Part shown: piece by piece, positions 54,341 to 64,000 of the stretch
Position numbering within the stretch: position 1 is the first letter of the stretch
Layout of the letters: each line of letters starts with the position of its first letter
NCBI GenBank assembly: GCA_022828125.1
Contig: JAJEJD010000020.1
Location: 558,001-622,000 of the forward strand
DNA from: a bacterium
GTDB lineage: Bacteria > UBA8248
Direction: 5' to 3'
DNA length: 64,000 nt
Notes under the pieces: model-generated
Seen by the model: only the letters and a program-made list of their open reading frames with translations
Told to the model about the DNA's origin: nothing
Database searches by the model: none
Position numbers and translations under genes: made by a program

Positions 54341-54943
54341 TTACAAAACACCCTTGGTGCTGGGCACGCTCTCATCTCTCGGATCGAGCGCGACGCCCGC
54401 CCGCAGCGCCCGCGCGAAGCCCTTGAATACGGCTTCCACCATGTGATGGCTGTTGTCCCCGTAGCAGACCTCGATGTGGAGGTCGACGCCTGCGTGGGTG
54501 GCCACCGACCAGAAGAACTCGCGCACGAGCGCGGTGTCGAACTCGCCGATTTGGGCTTCGGGGAACGCGGCGCGGAAGACGAGGTTTCCTCTTCCGCCGA
54601 AATCCGCCGCCACGTGAACGAGCGCGTCCATCATCGGCAGGCGCACGTCGGCGTAGCGGGTGATGCCCGCCCGGTCTCCGAGCGCCTTCGCCAGCGTCCG
54701 CCCCAGGATGATGCCTACGTCCTCCACCGTGTGGTGGCCGTCGACGTCCAAATCCCCCTTGCCGCGGACGGTCAAATCCACCAGCCCGTGGCGGGCGATC
54801 TGGGCGAGCATGTGATCGAAAAAACCGAGACCCGTGCCGATTTCGGCCTCGCCCGCGCCGTCGAGGTTGACCGCGACGGTGAAGTCGGTCTCTTTCGTCT
54901 TTCTGCTCACACGCGCTTTTCTCTGCTTGGCTCTCGAAGCCAC
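54341..54943 (-). CDS. hisB: imidazoleglycerol-phosphate dehydratase
   Basis: A 200-residue monofunctional dehydratase (no phosphatase domain). The histidine-rich metal motifs are present: [41 protein letters not shown] basic start of about 15 residues precedes the fold. The start is GTG at 54943. It lies between hisD (94-bp gap) and hisH (27-bp gap). Confidence 0.96.
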   Translation of the reverse strand: MASRAKQRKARVSRKTKETDFTVAVNLDGAGEAEIGTGLGFFDHMLAQIARHGLVDLTVRGKGDLDVDGHHTVEDVGIILGRTLAKALGDRAGITRYADVRLPMMDALVHVAADFGGRGNLVFRAAFPEAQIGEFDTALVREFFWSVATHAGVDLHIEVCYGDNSHHMVEAVFKGFARALRAGVALDPRDESVPSTKGVL

Positions 54944-55037
54944 CTTCTCTCTCCCGGCGGATGGAAAATTTCTCTTAAAACGCCGCCTCTCGGCAGTGCG
55001 ATTATGCTTGATCCGAACGCGCCCCGCCAGCGTTCCC

Positions 55038-56333
55038 TCAGGATGCGCCGCGCCTCAGGCGCAAGGCCCGCGCGTGCGCGGGCAGGCCTTCGAGATCAGC
55101 GAGCCGCGCCGCGGGTTCGGCCAGCCGCGCGGCGGCGGCCTCATCGAAACACACCTTGCTCGTCCACTTGATGAAGTCATACACGCCGAGCGGCGAGGCG
55201 AAGCGCGCCGCACCGCCCGTGGGAAGCACGTGGTTGGGGCCTGCGACGTAATCGCCCAGGGCAACCGGACTCCACGGCCCGCAGAATACGGCCCCGGCGT
55301 TGCGAATCTCCTTCGCCGCTTCCTCCGCATTTTCCATCAAAATCTCCAGGTGCTCGGGCGCGAGCATCTCCGCCACCGCAAGCGCCTCCCCGCGCGATGC
55401 CGCCTCGATGACGGCGCCTCGATTCTCCAAAGCCTGCGCTATCTCCCTGCTCCTAGCGGCTGAGCGCAACTGACTCTCCACTTCTCTTTCGAGGGCGTCG
55501 GCCACGTCCGCACCAACGCAGACGCCCACGGCCATCGCCTGCGCGTCGTGCTCGGCCTGGGCGAGCAGGTCCGCGGCCGCCCACTCGGCCAGAGCCGCAT
55601 CGTCGATGAGCACGACCACCTCGCTCGGCCCGGCCTCTTTATCAATTTCCACGCGCCCGCGCACGATGCGCTTGGCGGCGGCGACGTAGACGTTGCCCGG
55701 CCCCACTATCTTGTCCACGCGGGGGACGCTCTCAGTACCATACGCCATCGCGGCGACAGCCTGCGCGCCGCCGACGCGTACGACGCGCTCGAGACCCGCT
55801 AAGGAAGCCGCCGCCAGCACGGCGGCGGGCACCTCGCCGTCCGGGCCCGGCGGCGTGCACAGAACCAATTCGTCCACACCCGCGGCGCGCGCGGGAGTCG
55901 CGTTCATCAGCACGGTGGAGGGATAGGCCGCCGTGCCGCCGGGCGCATAGAGGCCCACGCTCGCGAGCGGGGTAGGTTCGAGCGAGAGCCGCTCGCCGGG
56001 TGTCTGCTCGATCGTGACCGCCTGAGGAACCTGCGCTTCGTGAAACGCGCGAATCCGCTCCCCGGCGAGCTTCAGGGCGTCCAGCGTCTCGGTCGGCAGG
56101 GCATCGAGTGCGCGCGCCATCTCCTCCTCGCCTACGACGAGGCTGTCGGGATCGAGTGAAACGCCGTCGAACGCCTGCGTCAGTGCGATCAGCGCGTCAT
56201 CGCCCTCCGCACGCACGCGCTCGATGATCGCGCGCACGTCCCCCTCGACGCGGGAAAACGCATCCTCCCCGCCCAGAGAGAGGCGCTCGATCCCGGCGGC
56301 GAAATCCTCCGCCCCGTAACGGAAACGCCTCAC
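55038..56333 (-). CDS. hisD: histidinol dehydrogenase
   Basis: A 431-residue zinc- and NAD-dependent enzyme for the last two steps of histidine synthesis. Marks: [44 protein letters not shown] (key part [14 protein letters not shown]), [35 protein letters not shown] and APEHLEI with [13 protein letters not shown] overlaps the hisG stop (ATGA). Confidence 0.97.
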   Translation of the reverse strand: MRRFRYGAEDFAAGIERLSLGGEDAFSRVEGDVRAIIERVRAEGDDALIALTQAFDGVSLDPDSLVVGEEEMARALDALPTETLDALKLAGERIRAFHEAQVPQAVTIEQTPGERLSLEPTPLASVGLYAPGGTAAYPSTVLMNATPARAAGVDELVLCTPPGPDGEVPAAVLAAASLAGLERVVRVGGAQAVAAMAYGTESVPRVDKIVGPGNVYVAAAKRIVRGRVEIDKEAGPSEVVVLIDDAALAEWAAADLLAQAEHDAQAMAVGVCVGADVADALEREVESQLRSAARSREIAQALENRGAVIEAASRGEALAVAEMLAPEHLEILMENAEEAAKEIRNAGAVFCGPWSPVALGDYVAGPNHVLPTGGAARFASPLGVYDFIKWTSKVCFDEAAAARLAEPAARLADLEGLPAHARALRLRRGAS

Positions 56334-57040
56334 GCCTTCTCCTCGCCGGACGCCGGCCCCGCGCCGTTACCGGATCGGTTCACGGCGGGAGGGATCACCC
56401 CCTTCAACTGTTCGATGATCGCGCTCATCTTCTTGTAGTTCGTCTTCAAGCTCGCGCGGTTGGCGATAAGCCTGGCCGTCGCGCTGAATATCTCGCGAAT
56501 CGGCGCCAGCCCGTTGGCCCGCAGCGTCCCGCCGGTGTCGACCAAATCGACGACGAGGTCGGCCACCCCCGTGGCGGGGGCGATCTCCACGTTGCCGTAG
56601 AGCCGGATGATCTTGGCCTGAACCCCCATCCGCTCGAAAAACCGGGTGGTGATGGCGGGAAACTTCGTCGCCACGCGCAGCGAGATTCGCCCGGTCAGGT
56701 CCGCCCAGGTCATTCCCTCGGGCGCCGCCACCATGAGGCGGCACGGCGCCACCTTCAAGTCCAGGGGTTCGTATACGTCGCGTCCCTGTTCGAGCAGCAC
56801 GTCACGCCCGATGACGCCCAAATCGGCGGCGCCGCGCTCCACGTAGATGGGCACGTCGTGGTTCCTGAGGATCAACACCCGTATCCCCGTTTCCTGGTCG
56901 CGCAGGATGAGCTTTCGGGACTTGTCCGATATCGGTTTGGACAAGACTCCCGCCTTCACCAGGCACTCAGTGGCCTCTGTGAAAATTCTTCCCTTGGGCA
57001 GGGCGATGATCAATTCTTTTTCCCGGTTCTCTTTCATCAC
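56330..57040 (-). CDS. hisG: ATP phosphoribosyltransferase, short form
   Basis: The catalytic subunit of the first histidine step, 236 residues. Marks: LIIALPKGRIF, GAADLGVIGRDVLLE, VATKFPAITTRFF, GNVEIAPATGVADLVVDLVDTGGTL (key part DLVVDLVDTGGTL). It lacks the C-terminal regulatory domain of long HisG, so it should need HisZ, which is not in the window. It overlaps murA by 4 bp upstream and hisD by 4 bp downstream. Confidence 0.96.
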   Translation of the reverse strand: MMKENREKELIIALPKGRIFTEATECLVKAGVLSKPISDKSRKLILRDQETGIRVLILRNHDVPIYVERGAADLGVIGRDVLLEQGRDVYEPLDLKVAPCRLMVAAPEGMTWADLTGRISLRVATKFPAITTRFFERMGVQAKIIRLYGNVEIAPATGVADLVVDLVDTGGTLRANGLAPIREIFSATARLIANRASLKTNYKKMSAIIEQLKGVIPPAVNRSGNGAGPASGEEKA

Positions 57041-58296
57041 GACTCCACTTCGCGCCGGATATCCGCGCCGAGTTCCCTCAGCCTCTCCTCGAGCCGCTGA
57101 TATCCCCTGTCGATATGATATACGTTACGAACGATGGTTTCTCCATCAGCCGCGAGGCCCGCCAGAACCAGCGATGCGCTCGCCCTCAAGTCGGTCGCCG
57201 TCACCGAAGCGCCGGCGAGATTCTCCACGCCATCGATGTGCGCCGTCCGGCCATCGATATGAATCCGCGCGTTCATTCTGGCAAGCTCGGCGGCGTGCAT
57301 GAAGCGATTCTCGAAGATGGTCTCCGTCATCACACTAGCGCCTCCTGCCAGCGTCATGAGCGCCATGAACTGGGCCTGCAAATCCGTGGGGAATCCCGGA
57401 TAGGGCGCCGTCTTGACGTTCACGGGCCGCACGGAGCCGTCGCCCCGCACGCGAATCCAGTCCGCGCCCTCTGAAACTTCCAGGCCGGCTTCGCTCAGCT
57501 TGAGCGCCAGCGCGTGCACCTGCTCCGGCTCACAATCCGTTATCCTCAAATCCCCTCCCGTGATGGCCGCCGCTATCATCAGCGTGCCCACCTCGATGCG
57601 GTCCGCCGGAACGGCCACGTCGTAGCCCGCGAGGGAATCCACCCCCTCAATCTCGATAACAGGCGTGCCCGCGCCGCTGACCCCGGCGCCCATCTGGTTC
57701 AACAAGTCCGCGAGCGCAACCACCTCGGGCTCCAGGGCCGCGTTTTCGAGAACGGTGACCCCCTCCGCCAGAGAGGCCGCCATCATCAGGTTCTTCGTCC
57801 CCGTCACGGTCGTCAGGTCGAACGAGATGCGCGCGCCGGTGAGTTTCCGCGCCCTGGCCTCGATGTAGCCCTGCTCGATCTCGATCTCCGCCCCCATCGC
57901 GCTCAGGCCCTTCAAATGCTGATCGATGGGCCTGGCCCCGATGGCGCAGCCGCCCGGAAGGGAGACGCGGGCCGAGCCGTAGCGCGCCAGCAAAGGCCCC
58001 AGCACCAGGATGGAAGCCCGCATCGCCTGCACCAGTTCATAGGGCGCGACGCCGCCGGTGATGTTCGTGGCGTCCAGGGAGATGCGACCGGGTGATTCTT
58101 CGCGCGATTTTACGCCGAATTCGCCCAGGAGCCCCAGAATCGTGTTCGTATCACGCAAGGCCGGCACTCGCCGCGCATGGCTGACGCCATCGGCCAGGAT
58201 GGCGGCGGCCAGAATCGGCAAGGAAGCGTTCTTGGAGCCCGACGCCCCGGCCTCGCCGCGCAGCGGCCTGCCTCCCCGGATACGGAATCGCTCCAC
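57037..58296 (-). CDS. murA: UDP-N-acetylglucosamine 1-carboxyvinyltransferase
   Basis: A 419-residue enzyme for the committed step of peptidoglycan synthesis. Marks: [33 protein letters not shown], the active-site Cys in [16 protein letters not shown] (so fosfomycin-sensitive type), [27 protein letters not shown] and [13 protein letters not shown] at 58296 lies 2 bp after prmC with GAGAGGG upstream. It links the release-factor genes to the his genes. Confidence 0.97.
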   Translation of the reverse strand: MERFRIRGGRPLRGEAGASGSKNASLPILAAAILADGVSHARRVPALRDTNTILGLLGEFGVKSREESPGRISLDATNITGGVAPYELVQAMRASILVLGPLLARYGSARVSLPGGCAIGARPIDQHLKGLSAMGAEIEIEQGYIEARARKLTGARISFDLTTVTGTKNLMMAASLAEGVTVLENAALEPEVVALADLLNQMGAGVSGAGTPVIEIEGVDSLAGYDVAVPADRIEVGTLMIAAAITGGDLRITDCEPEQVHALALKLSEAGLEVSEGADWIRVRGDGSVRPVNVKTAPYPGFPTDLQAQFMALMTLAGGASVMTETIFENRFMHAAELARMNARIHIDGRTAHIDGVENLAGASVTATDLRASASLVLAGLAADGETIVRNVYHIDRGYQRLEERLRELGADIRREVES

Positions 58297-58298
58297 AA

Positions 58299-59189
58299 CT
58301 AAGCCCTCTCGAGTTCCAAAACCCTCTCGCGCCCTGCGAGGTCTTTATGGCGTCTCGCAGAATGGTAACTCCCCTGTTCTTCCGAAACCGCCTCCGCCTC
58401 GTCCATCTGGCGCGGGTCCATCTCTATCAGGAGATAACCCCCGCGCGCGAGACACGCGGGCGCCTTTTCGATGATGCGCCGGATGAGGTCCATCCCGTCC
58501 GCGCCGCCATCCAGCGCGAGCCTGGGCTCGAACGATGAAACTTCGGGCATCAAGCCGTCCAGTTCCCTCGAGGCCACATAGGGCGGGTTCGAGGCGATGA
58601 GGTCGAATTCCTCTCCCACAGCTAGAGCATCGAACAAATCGGAGACCACGAGTCTCGTTCGGCTTACAAGACCGAACTTCTCAGCGTTTCGCTTCGCCGC
58701 ACCTAGCGCCTTCGGGCAGAGGTCGAGCAGGGTGACTTGCGCTTGCGGCAATTCGCTCGCAACCGCCAGACCCACCGCGCCGCTCCCCGCGCACAAGTCC
58801 AGGATCCTGCTCTCTCCCCCATATCCTGAAAGCGCCACGGCGCGCTCGACGAGCAACTCGGATTCGGGCCTGGGGATCAGCACGTCCGGCGAAACGAGGA
58901 ATGGCATGGACCAGAACTCCCGCTCGCCCAGGATATAGGCCATCGGTTCGCGGGCCGTTCTCCTTTGGGCCAGGGCTTCGACCCGCTCGATCGCCTCGTG
59001 GGGCACCGCCTTTTCAGGATGCGCGTGAAGGTGCGCCCTGTCGCAGCCTAATACCACAGCCAGGATCAATTGCGCATCCAGCTCCGGCGAGTCCACGCCC
59101 GCCTCGGTGAATTGCTCTTCCAGACGGGAGAGCAGAGCAGACACCTTTGATTCTGATTCGCTTTGCGCCGCAGGAGGTGAGATCGTCAT
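58299..59189 (-). CDS. prmC: peptide chain release factor N5-glutamine methyltransferase
   Basis: A 296-residue SAM-dependent enzyme that methylates the GGQ glutamine of release factors. N-terminal helical domain (1-85), then [28 protein letters not shown] loop [15 protein letters not shown] and the catalytic [11 protein letters not shown] overlaps its substrate gene prfA by 4 bp (ATGA), the standard pairing. Confidence 0.96.
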   Translation of the reverse strand: MTISPPAAQSESESKVSALLSRLEEQFTEAGVDSPELDAQLILAVVLGCDRAHLHAHPEKAVPHEAIERVEALAQRRTAREPMAYILGEREFWSMPFLVSPDVLIPRPESELLVERAVALSGYGGESRILDLCAGSGAVGLAVASELPQAQVTLLDLCPKALGAAKRNAEKFGLVSRTRLVVSDLFDALAVGEEFDLIASNPPYVASRELDGLMPEVSSFEPRLALDGGADGMDLIRRIIEKAPACLARGGYLLIEMDPRQMDEAEAVSEEQGSYHSARRHKDLAGRERVLELERA

Positions 59190-60277
59190 TCCGCGGAGTG
59201 GGCTTCCGTGTTTTCTTCCAGTTCGGCCAGACGCTCCGCCTCGCGGCTCTCTATCACCCGCTTGACCATCTCGTCGATGCCGCCCTCCATGAAGCCGGGG
59301 AGGCCGTGGAGGGTGAGGCCGATGCGGTGATCGGTAATCCTGTCCTGGGGGAAATTGTAGGTCCTGATACGCTCGCTCCTGTCCCCACTCCCCACGAGGC
59401 TCTTGCGGTGGGCGGAACGCTCGGACATCTGCTTCTGGATTTCCATGTCCAGCAGATGGGCCGAGAGTATCTTCATCGCCTTGGCGCGGTTTTTGTGCTG
59501 GCTCTTCTCGTCCTGACAGGTGACGACGAGGCCGGTGGGCACATGGGTGATGCGGACGGCGGAATCCGTCGTGTTCACGCTCTGGCCCCCGGGGCCGGAG
59601 GAGCGGTAGACGTCTATCCGCAAGTCCTTCTCTCCGATGTCGAGCGCAATCTCGTCCGCTTCGGGCAGCACGGCCACCGTGGCGGCGGAGGTGTGGATTC
59701 GGCCTTGCGTCTCGGTGACGGGCACCCGCTGGACGCGGTGCGTCCCGCTCTCATAGCGCAGGCGGCTGTATGCGCCCGCGCCCTTGATGAGCGCGGATAC
59801 TTCTTTTAGGCCGCCCAGGTCGCTCTCGCTCTTGCTCAACTCTTCCGCCTTCCAGCCCTGCACCTCGGCGTAGCGCACGTACATGCGGTACAGATCGGCC
59901 GCGAAGAGCGCGGCCTCCTGCCCACCCGTGCCCGCACGGACTTCGAGGATGACGTTCTTCTCATCGTTCGGGTCTTTGGGTAGCAACAGCCGGCGCAGCC
60001 GCTCCTCCACCTCTTCGCGCTTGGCGCCCGCGTCTTCGAGTTCCGCCTGGGCGAGTTCGCTCATCTCCGGGTCCCCGTCTTCGAGAAGCGCCTTCGCCTC
60101 CTCGACGGCGTTCTCGTAGCCGCGCCATTCATCATAGGCCTGGACGACCTGGGTAAGTTCCTTGTGCTCGCGCGCGGTCTGCTCGAATTTCCTGCGGTCC
60201 TTGAGCAGGGCCGGGTCCGAGAGGCGCGTCTCCAGCGTCCGGTGTTTTTCGATGATTTGCTCGATTTTTTCGAACAT
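59186..60277 (-). CDS. prfA: peptide chain release factor 1
   Basis: A 363-residue factor reading UAA and UAG. The peptidyl-hydrolysis GGQ is at 230-232 in [17 protein letters not shown]. The codon-recognition tripeptide is PVT (186-188, [13 protein letters not shown]), against PAT in E. coli, which still fits RF1 and not RF2. The ATG at 60277 is used; a TTG three codons earlier is possible and neither has a clear ribosome site. Confidence 0.95.
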   Translation of the reverse strand: MFEKIEQIIEKHRTLETRLSDPALLKDRRKFEQTAREHKELTQVVQAYDEWRGYENAVEEAKALLEDGDPEMSELAQAELEDAGAKREEVEERLRRLLLPKDPNDEKNVILEVRAGTGGQEAALFAADLYRMYVRYAEVQGWKAEELSKSESDLGGLKEVSALIKGAGAYSRLRYESGTHRVQRVPVTETQGRIHTSAATVAVLPEADEIALDIGEKDLRIDVYRSSGPGGQSVNTTDSAVRITHVPTGLVVTCQDEKSQHKNRAKAMKILSAHLLDMEIQKQMSERSAHRKSLVGSGDRSERIRTYNFPQDRITDHRIGLTLHGLPGFMEGGIDEMVKRVIESREAERLAELEENTEAHSAE

Positions 60278-60397
60278 GGGGATCAACCGACGGGCAGCGA
60301 ATGGAGTGGCCCGGAATCCTCCTCAGGCCACGAATTCGCGTTTGCCGAGGAACCACCGCCCGGGGCGGCCCCCAGGCAAACACGGTAGGCTCCGCGC

Positions 60398-60994
60398 TTA
60401 TGAATCCTCGGGCTTCTCGGCTTCTCCGGGGGGTTCGGGCGCAGGCGTCGCTTCGGCTGAAGCCTCGTCCACAGCGGCGACAGTTTCGGCGTCATTCGAT
60501 TCCGGCTCCGGTGAAGCCTCCCCGACCGCGGCGAACGCTTCTGCCGGTTCAGGGGCGGGCGAAGCATCCTCGCCCACAGGAACCGCCTCGGCCTCGGCGG
60601 CTTGTTCTTTCGCCGCCTGGGCGGCCTGCCTGGCGGCGCGCTCCTCGGCGCGCTTCTTGCGGGCCTCTTCGCGGAGCCTTTTCTCTTCCTCCGCCTTCTC
60701 GGCGGCCAGCTTCGCCTCGCGCTCCAGCCGGGCCGCCCGCTCCGCCTCGGCGGCGGCGTGTTTACGCTTGCGCTTGGAGACCCGCGTCTCCTTGCCCTCG
60801 AACTTCTTGACGAACTTCTCCACGCGGCCTTCGGTATCGACGATGCGCGCCTGTTTTCCGGTGAAGAACGGGTGGCATTGCGAGCAGACCTCCACGCGGA
60901 TTTGCTCGCGCGTGGAGAACGTGGTGAACGCGGCGCCGCAGCCACTGCAGGAGACGCTGCACTCGAACAACTCGGGATGAATCTCGGCCTTCAT
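60398..60994 (-). CDS. rpmE: 50S ribosomal protein L31 with long C-terminal extension
   Basis: The first 70 residues are a zinc-binding L31: [10 protein letters not shown], cysteines at 12, 16, 19, 37 and 40 ([19 protein letters not shown]) and [10 protein letters not shown]. Ordinary L31 stops near residue 70. Here another 128 residues follow: a basic Lys/Arg/Ala/Glu helix-like stretch (about 71-130) and an acidic Ala/Pro/Glu tail (138-198). The ATG at 60994 has GGAG about 10 nt upstream; one at 61009 is an alternative. It lies between rho and prfA. Confidence 0.93.
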   Translation of the reverse strand: MKAEIHPELFECSVSCSGCGAAFTTFSTREQIRVEVCSQCHPFFTGKQARIVDTEGRVEKFVKKFEGKETRVSKRKRKHAAAEAERAARLEREAKLAAEKAEEEKRLREEARKKRAEERAARQAAQAAKEQAAEAEAVPVGEDASPAPEPAEAFAAVGEASPEPESNDAETVAAVDEASAEATPAPEPPGEAEKPEDS

Positions 60995-61052
60995 AACCGG
61001 GCGCTCCAAAATTTCAGGGTCGAAACGTCGAAAACAATTCCGTAAATTCCGA

Positions 61053-61084
61053 TAAAAACCGGCCTCTCTCCCCTACGGAGAGAG
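61053..61084 (-). terminator. factor-independent terminator after rho
   Basis: Read leftwards: perfect 8-bp stem CTCTCTCC/GGAGAGAG (map 61064-61071 and 61077-61084), 5-nt loop, then GCCGG and five T. It lies 64 bp after the rho stop and before rpmE, so rpmE should have another promoter or need read-through. Confidence 0.7.
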
Positions 61085-61147
61085 CGCTTTATATCGAAAC
61101 GCCGGCTCCTTGTCTACCCCCCAAATCAGGTGAAAACAAGAAGTTGT

Positions 61148-62440
61148 CTAGTTGTTCATCGAGGCGAGGAAATCCTCGTTGGTCTTCGTCTCCTGGATTT
61201 TCTCGAGCAGGAGCTCCATCGAATCCACCACGCCAAGCGGCTGCAAGACCTTGCGCAACACCCAGACGCGGTTGAGTTCCTGCGGGCTGAGCAGCAATTC
61301 CTCTTTTCTCGTGCCGGACTTGTTGATGTCGACCGAGGGGAACACGCGCTTGTCGGAGAGTTTCCTGTCGAGATGCACTTCCATGTTGCCCGTGCCCTTG
61401 AACTCCTCGAAAATCACGTCGTCCATCCGGCTGCCCGTCTCCACCAGCGCCGTGGCGAGGATGGTGAGGCTACCGCCCTCTTCGAGGTTTCGCGCCGCGC
61501 CGAAGAAGCGCTTGGGCCGCTGGAGCGCGTTCGAGTCCACGCCGCCGGAGAGGACCTTCCCGCTCGGCGAGATGATGGTGTTGTGCGCGCGCGCCAACCG
61601 CGTGATGGAATCGAGCAGAATGACGACGTCCTGTTTGTGCTCGGTGAGCCTCTTCGCCTTTTCGATCACCATGTCCGCCACCTGGACGTGGCGGGAAGCC
61701 GGCTCGTCGAAGGTCGAGCTGATCACCTCCCCGCGCACGGAGCGCTCCATGTCCGTGACTTCCTCGGGACGCTCGTCGATGAGCAAAACAATGAGATGCA
61801 CGTCGGGGTGATTCGTCGCGATGCTCTTCGCGATGGACTGAAGCATCATCGTCTTGCCGGTTCTGGGCGCGGCGACGATGAGGCCGCGCTGCCCGAAGCC
61901 GATCGGCGTCATGAGGTCCAGCACGCGCGAACTCACCTCCTCGCCGGAGATTTCGAGTCCTATCCTGCGGTCCGGATACAAGGGGGTGAGGTTATCGAAC
62001 AGGACCTTGTCCTTGCTCGCCTCGGGTGGTTCGAAATTGATCTTCTCGACCTTCAAGAGCGCGAAATACCGCTCGCCCTCTTTCGGCTGGCGGATTTCAC
62101 CGCTCACCGTGTCGCCGGTGCGAAGATCGAAGCGGCGGATCTGGCTCGGGGAAACGTAAATATCGTCCGGGCCGGGCAGGTAGTTGTATGCGGGCGAGCG
62201 CAGGAACCCGAACCCGTCCGGCAGAATCTCGAGCACGCCCTCTCCGGTGATGGTTCCGCCACCACCGTTGCGGTCCTTGTCGGACTGCGCCTCGAGTATC
62301 TTGTAAATCAGATCCTGTTTTCTGAGCCCGCTGGCGCTTTCGGCGCTGAACTCCTTGAGAATCTGGTTGAGTTCTCCGATCGTCTTCTTCTTCAGTTCCG
62401 CCAGGTTCAAGCTGCGAGATTTTGTTTCTGGTGTTGACAT
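61148..62440 (-). CDS. rho: transcription termination factor Rho
   Basis: A 430-residue hexameric RNA helicase. N-terminal helical domain ([17 protein letters not shown]), cold-shock RNA-binding domain ([33 protein letters not shown]), P-loop [15 protein letters not shown], Walker [18 protein letters not shown]-loop [15 protein letters not shown] and R-loop [20 protein letters not shown] (key part [13 protein letters not shown]). The ATG at 62440 has AGGAGAAGGGAG directly upstream; the frame to 62521 is not conserved. Confidence 0.97.
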   Translation of the reverse strand: MSTPETKSRSLNLAELKKKTIGELNQILKEFSAESASGLRKQDLIYKILEAQSDKDRNGGGGTITGEGVLEILPDGFGFLRSPAYNYLPGPDDIYVSPSQIRRFDLRTGDTVSGEIRQPKEGERYFALLKVEKINFEPPEASKDKVLFDNLTPLYPDRRIGLEISGEEVSSRVLDLMTPIGFGQRGLIVAAPRTGKTMMLQSIAKSIATNHPDVHLIVLLIDERPEEVTDMERSVRGEVISSTFDEPASRHVQVADMVIEKAKRLTEHKQDVVILLDSITRLARAHNTIISPSGKVLSGGVDSNALQRPKRFFGAARNLEEGGSLTILATALVETGSRMDDVIFEEFKGTGNMEVHLDRKLSDKRVFPSVDINKSGTRKEELLLSPQELNRVWVLRKVLQPLGVVDSMELLLEKIQETKTNEDFLASMNN

Positions 62441-62878
62441 AACTCCCTTCTCCTTGGTTGGGTGGGAACCTTTTACCGCCTGGAACGTGAGATGGCGCCT
62501 TCTGGTCGCACCACTCGCCACATTCTGCGCGGGGAGACTTTTCCTCCTAGCCTCAAGCGGTAAAGTGGATGTAATGAAATTCCTTCATGTCAGATTCAAA
62601 AGCGGGTTCTCATCGCCGAGTGTGAGGCGCGCATCCGGTGTTTTCAGAACCGGCCGGGGGCGCGCGCAAAACCCGCTGCCGGAATGATACTCTTCCGAGG
62701 ACAGAAATATGACTGAGTACCCTCGTAGTTTCCAAGACAGATTTTTTCTCTTATCGAAATTTCCAAACCGTTGCGCATCAGATGGTGTTTGAATTTCAGG
62801 GCGACGAAAACGTATCAGGAATAGAATTCAATAGTGTTTCAAAAAAATAATCAGTTCAAACAAATTTGTCAACACTTT
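62441..62878. other. 438-bp rho leader
   Basis: No gene is supported. The right end carries a leftward promoter (62844-62872), so the transcript would have about 400 nt of untranslated leader before rho. Long rho leaders with autogenous attenuation are known in E. coli. The stretch 62600-62690 is GC-rich with overlapping GCCGG and CCGGC segments that can pair, but I see no single clear terminator. Confidence 0.6.
62844..62872 (-). promoter_or_regulatory. rho promoter
   Basis: Read leftwards: -35 TTGACA (62867-62872), 17-bp spacer, -10 TATTTT (62844-62849), starting 7 bp after the coaE stop. Confidence 0.75.
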
Positions 62879-63484
62879 TTATTTCATACCCCTGGAAAGT
62901 AATTTCATCAACTCCTCTACCTGCTTTCGGGTATCATCGATCGAGCCGCGATTGTCAATCACGTGATCCGCATACTTCACCTTTTCGGAAAGCGGCATCT
63001 GCGCATTCACGCGCCTTGCGGCTTCCTCTTCATTCATGCCGTTTCGCAGGCGCAACCGGCCGATCTGCTGGGATTCATCGCAATCGACGACCACCAGCGA
63101 GTCGAATCGCTTCCAGCTCCCCGACTCGATCATGACGGCGGCGTCCACGATCGCCACAGGCGTCCGTCCCTCCCGTTCGAGTTCTCTCAGCCGCCTGTCC
63201 TGCTCGGCGATGATTTCAGGATGCAGTATCCCCTCCAGAACTTTCTTTTTCGCCGGGTCTGAAAAAACGATCTCCCCGAGCGCGGCGCGGTTCAGGCTCT
63301 TTTCTTCGGTAAGGATTCCTTCGCCGAAAGCATCGACTATCGCCTCGAGAGCGCGAGACCCCGGAGCGACCGCCTCGCGCGCGATCAAGTCCGCGTCGAT
63401 CACCGGAACGCCCAGGTCCGTGAACATTCGGCTCACAGTGGATTTTCCGCTGGCGATTCCCCCGGTCAGGCCAACCTTGCGCAC
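62879..63484 (-). CDS. coaE: dephospho-CoA kinase
   Basis: A 201-residue P-loop kinase for the last step of CoA synthesis. P-loop GLTGGIASGKSTVSRM, VIDADLIAREAV, the HPEI motif in GILHPEIIAEQ, DAAVMIESG and RLRLRNGMNEEEAARRV in the lid region. The start is GTG at 63484, giving the usual MRKVGLTGG beginning. It follows the DUF507 pair. Confidence 0.95.
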   Translation of the reverse strand: MRKVGLTGGIASGKSTVSRMFTDLGVPVIDADLIAREAVAPGSRALEAIVDAFGEGILTEEKSLNRAALGEIVFSDPAKKKVLEGILHPEIIAEQDRRLRELEREGRTPVAIVDAAVMIESGSWKRFDSLVVVDCDESQQIGRLRLRNGMNEEEAARRVNAQMPLSEKVKYADHVIDNRGSIDDTRKQVEELMKLLSRGMK

Positions 63485-63538
63485 GTCACCGCTTTCCGTT
63501 TGTGGGAGGCGTCAAGTCAGGACCCCCGGTCGGGGAGA

Positions 63539-63814
63539 TCAAATGCCGCGTCGTTTGGCCTCTTGCTCATAGTGCTTGTTGAAGAGTATCTCCCAATCAC
63601 GGCTTCCCTCGACCAGCCTGCTGGAATAGGTGCTCAGAATTCTCCGCACCTCTTCTTCAATCTCGTCATCAATGATCAACTCGTTGCTGATGGCGCGCAG
63701 AACGTTCATGCGCAACTCTTCGGGCTCGACGAGAAAATCCACGTCCTCGCACTCTTCCATATCCTTGACGACCAGATTCGTCAGATGATTGATCTTCTCG
63801 CGGCTGAGTTTCAT
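63539..63814 (-). CDS. DUF507-family protein
   Basis: A 91-residue alpha-helical, acidic protein recognisable as DUF507: MKLSREKINHLTNLVVKDM at the start, LRMNVLRAISNELIIDDEIEEEVRRIL centrally (key part DDEIEEEVRRIL) and DWEILFNKHYEQEAKRRGI at the end. Function is unknown. A second family member lies directly upstream; the two differ in length and sequence but share the domain plan, as in many deltaproteobacteria. Confidence 0.85.
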   Translation of the reverse strand: MKLSREKINHLTNLVVKDMEECEDVDFLVEPEELRMNVLRAISNELIIDDEIEEEVRRILSTYSSRLVEGSRDWEILFNKHYEQEAKRRGI

Positions 63815-63864
63815 GGCCGCGCTCTCCTTGTAATAAGAATGATCCGAAAAACTTCGCCATGCCG

Positions 63865-64000
63865 CTAAAGCACGAGGTTCCGCTCGCGCGCCAGCTTGGT
63901 TTTCACCATCGTGAACATACGGCTGTAGTCCACGTTGCCCCTGTCCATCTCCTCCTCGAAATCCCGCAGGATTTCCTTGACCTCGTCGTTCAAGCGGTCT
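63865..64000 (-). CDS. DUF507-family protein, 3-prime part only
   Basis: The last 44 codons of a gene running off the right edge. The visible end reads LNDEVKEILRDFEEEMDRG, then NVDYSRMFTMVKTKLARERN and LVL, which matches the C-terminal half of DUF507 proteins (DEVxxIL then VDYxxMFxxVKxKLAxExG). Its stop is 50 bp before the neighbouring DUF507 gene. Start and N-terminus are outside the window. Confidence 0.8.
   Translation of the reverse strand, partial: DRLNDEVKEILRDFEEEMDRGNVDYSRMFTMVKTKLARERNLVL

Noticed and set aside
59918-59938. [10 protein letters not shown] in RF1 as the catalytic GGQ
   Set aside because: This is the usual GGxEAA segment of domain 1; the catalytic GGQ is later, in [10 protein letters not shown] at residues 230-232.

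Overview
The window is 64 kb of high-GC bacterial chromosome. It is almost entirely core genes, with one accessory block at the left end. The organism looks Gram-negative: MurE carries the DNPRxE motif of meso-diaminopimelate-adding enzymes, and exported c-type cytochromes imply a periplasm. Yet the division cluster is followed by a DivIVA/YlmD-YlmE-YlmG group best known from Gram-positives. With paired DUF507 genes, this suggests a deltaproteobacterium-like, Tectomicrobia-like or Nitrospinota-like lineage. That placement is inference; no rRNA is present to settle it.

Positions 1-10.7 kb form the accessory block. It holds two exported cytochromes c with a YVTN beta-propeller, a small coiled-coil membrane protein, an exported SUMF1-fold protein, a cupin, a class III CoA-transferase, and an ABC importer of the nitrate/sulfonate/taurine type. 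The importer ATPase and permease point rightwards. Two tandemly duplicated binding proteins (about 86% identical by eye) point leftwards, and a repeat-rich spacer lies between.

From 10.7 kb to the right end every gene lies on the minus strand. Read in transcription order from the right, the blocks are: DUF507 pair and coaE; rho, rpmE, prfA, prmC, murA, hisG, hisD, hisB, hisH; a 680-bp repeat island; hisA, hisF, hisIE; mutS2, dnaG, rpoD; a CAT-anticodon tRNA, a zinc-ribbon coiled-coil gene, an RNase HI-like gene and rnpB; ilvA, purH, folC, folP; a TauE/SafE permease, panE, panB; a divergent CobS-like gene; and the complete dcw cluster (mraZ-rsmH-ftsL-ftsI-murE-murF-mraY-murD-ftsW-murG-murC-murB-ftsQ-ftsA-ftsZ). 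After that come pgeF, a yggS-like gene, proC, yggT, divIVA, a DUF167 gene, mtnA and tRNA-Asp.

The dcw genes are linked by a nearly unbroken chain of 1-4 nt stop/start overlaps, so translational coupling is expected. The mraZ promoter (TTGACA, 17 nt, TATAAA) is followed by three TGGG boxes at exact 10-bp spacing, a clear MraZ operator. Other readable signals are promoters for rnpB, rho, mutS2, panB and one binding-protein gene, and factor-independent terminators after the ABC permease, the upstream binding-protein gene, panB and rho.

I found no CRISPR array, prophage, transposase, toxin-antitoxin pair or recognisable defence locus, and no convincing new multi-gene system. The most unusual items are an L31 protein with a 130-residue low-complexity tail, a his operon split by inverted-repeat elements, a CobS-like protein lacking the family's first aspartate, the cytochrome/propeller triad, the duplicated binding proteins, and a second TGGG box pair in opposite orientation upstream of mraZ.
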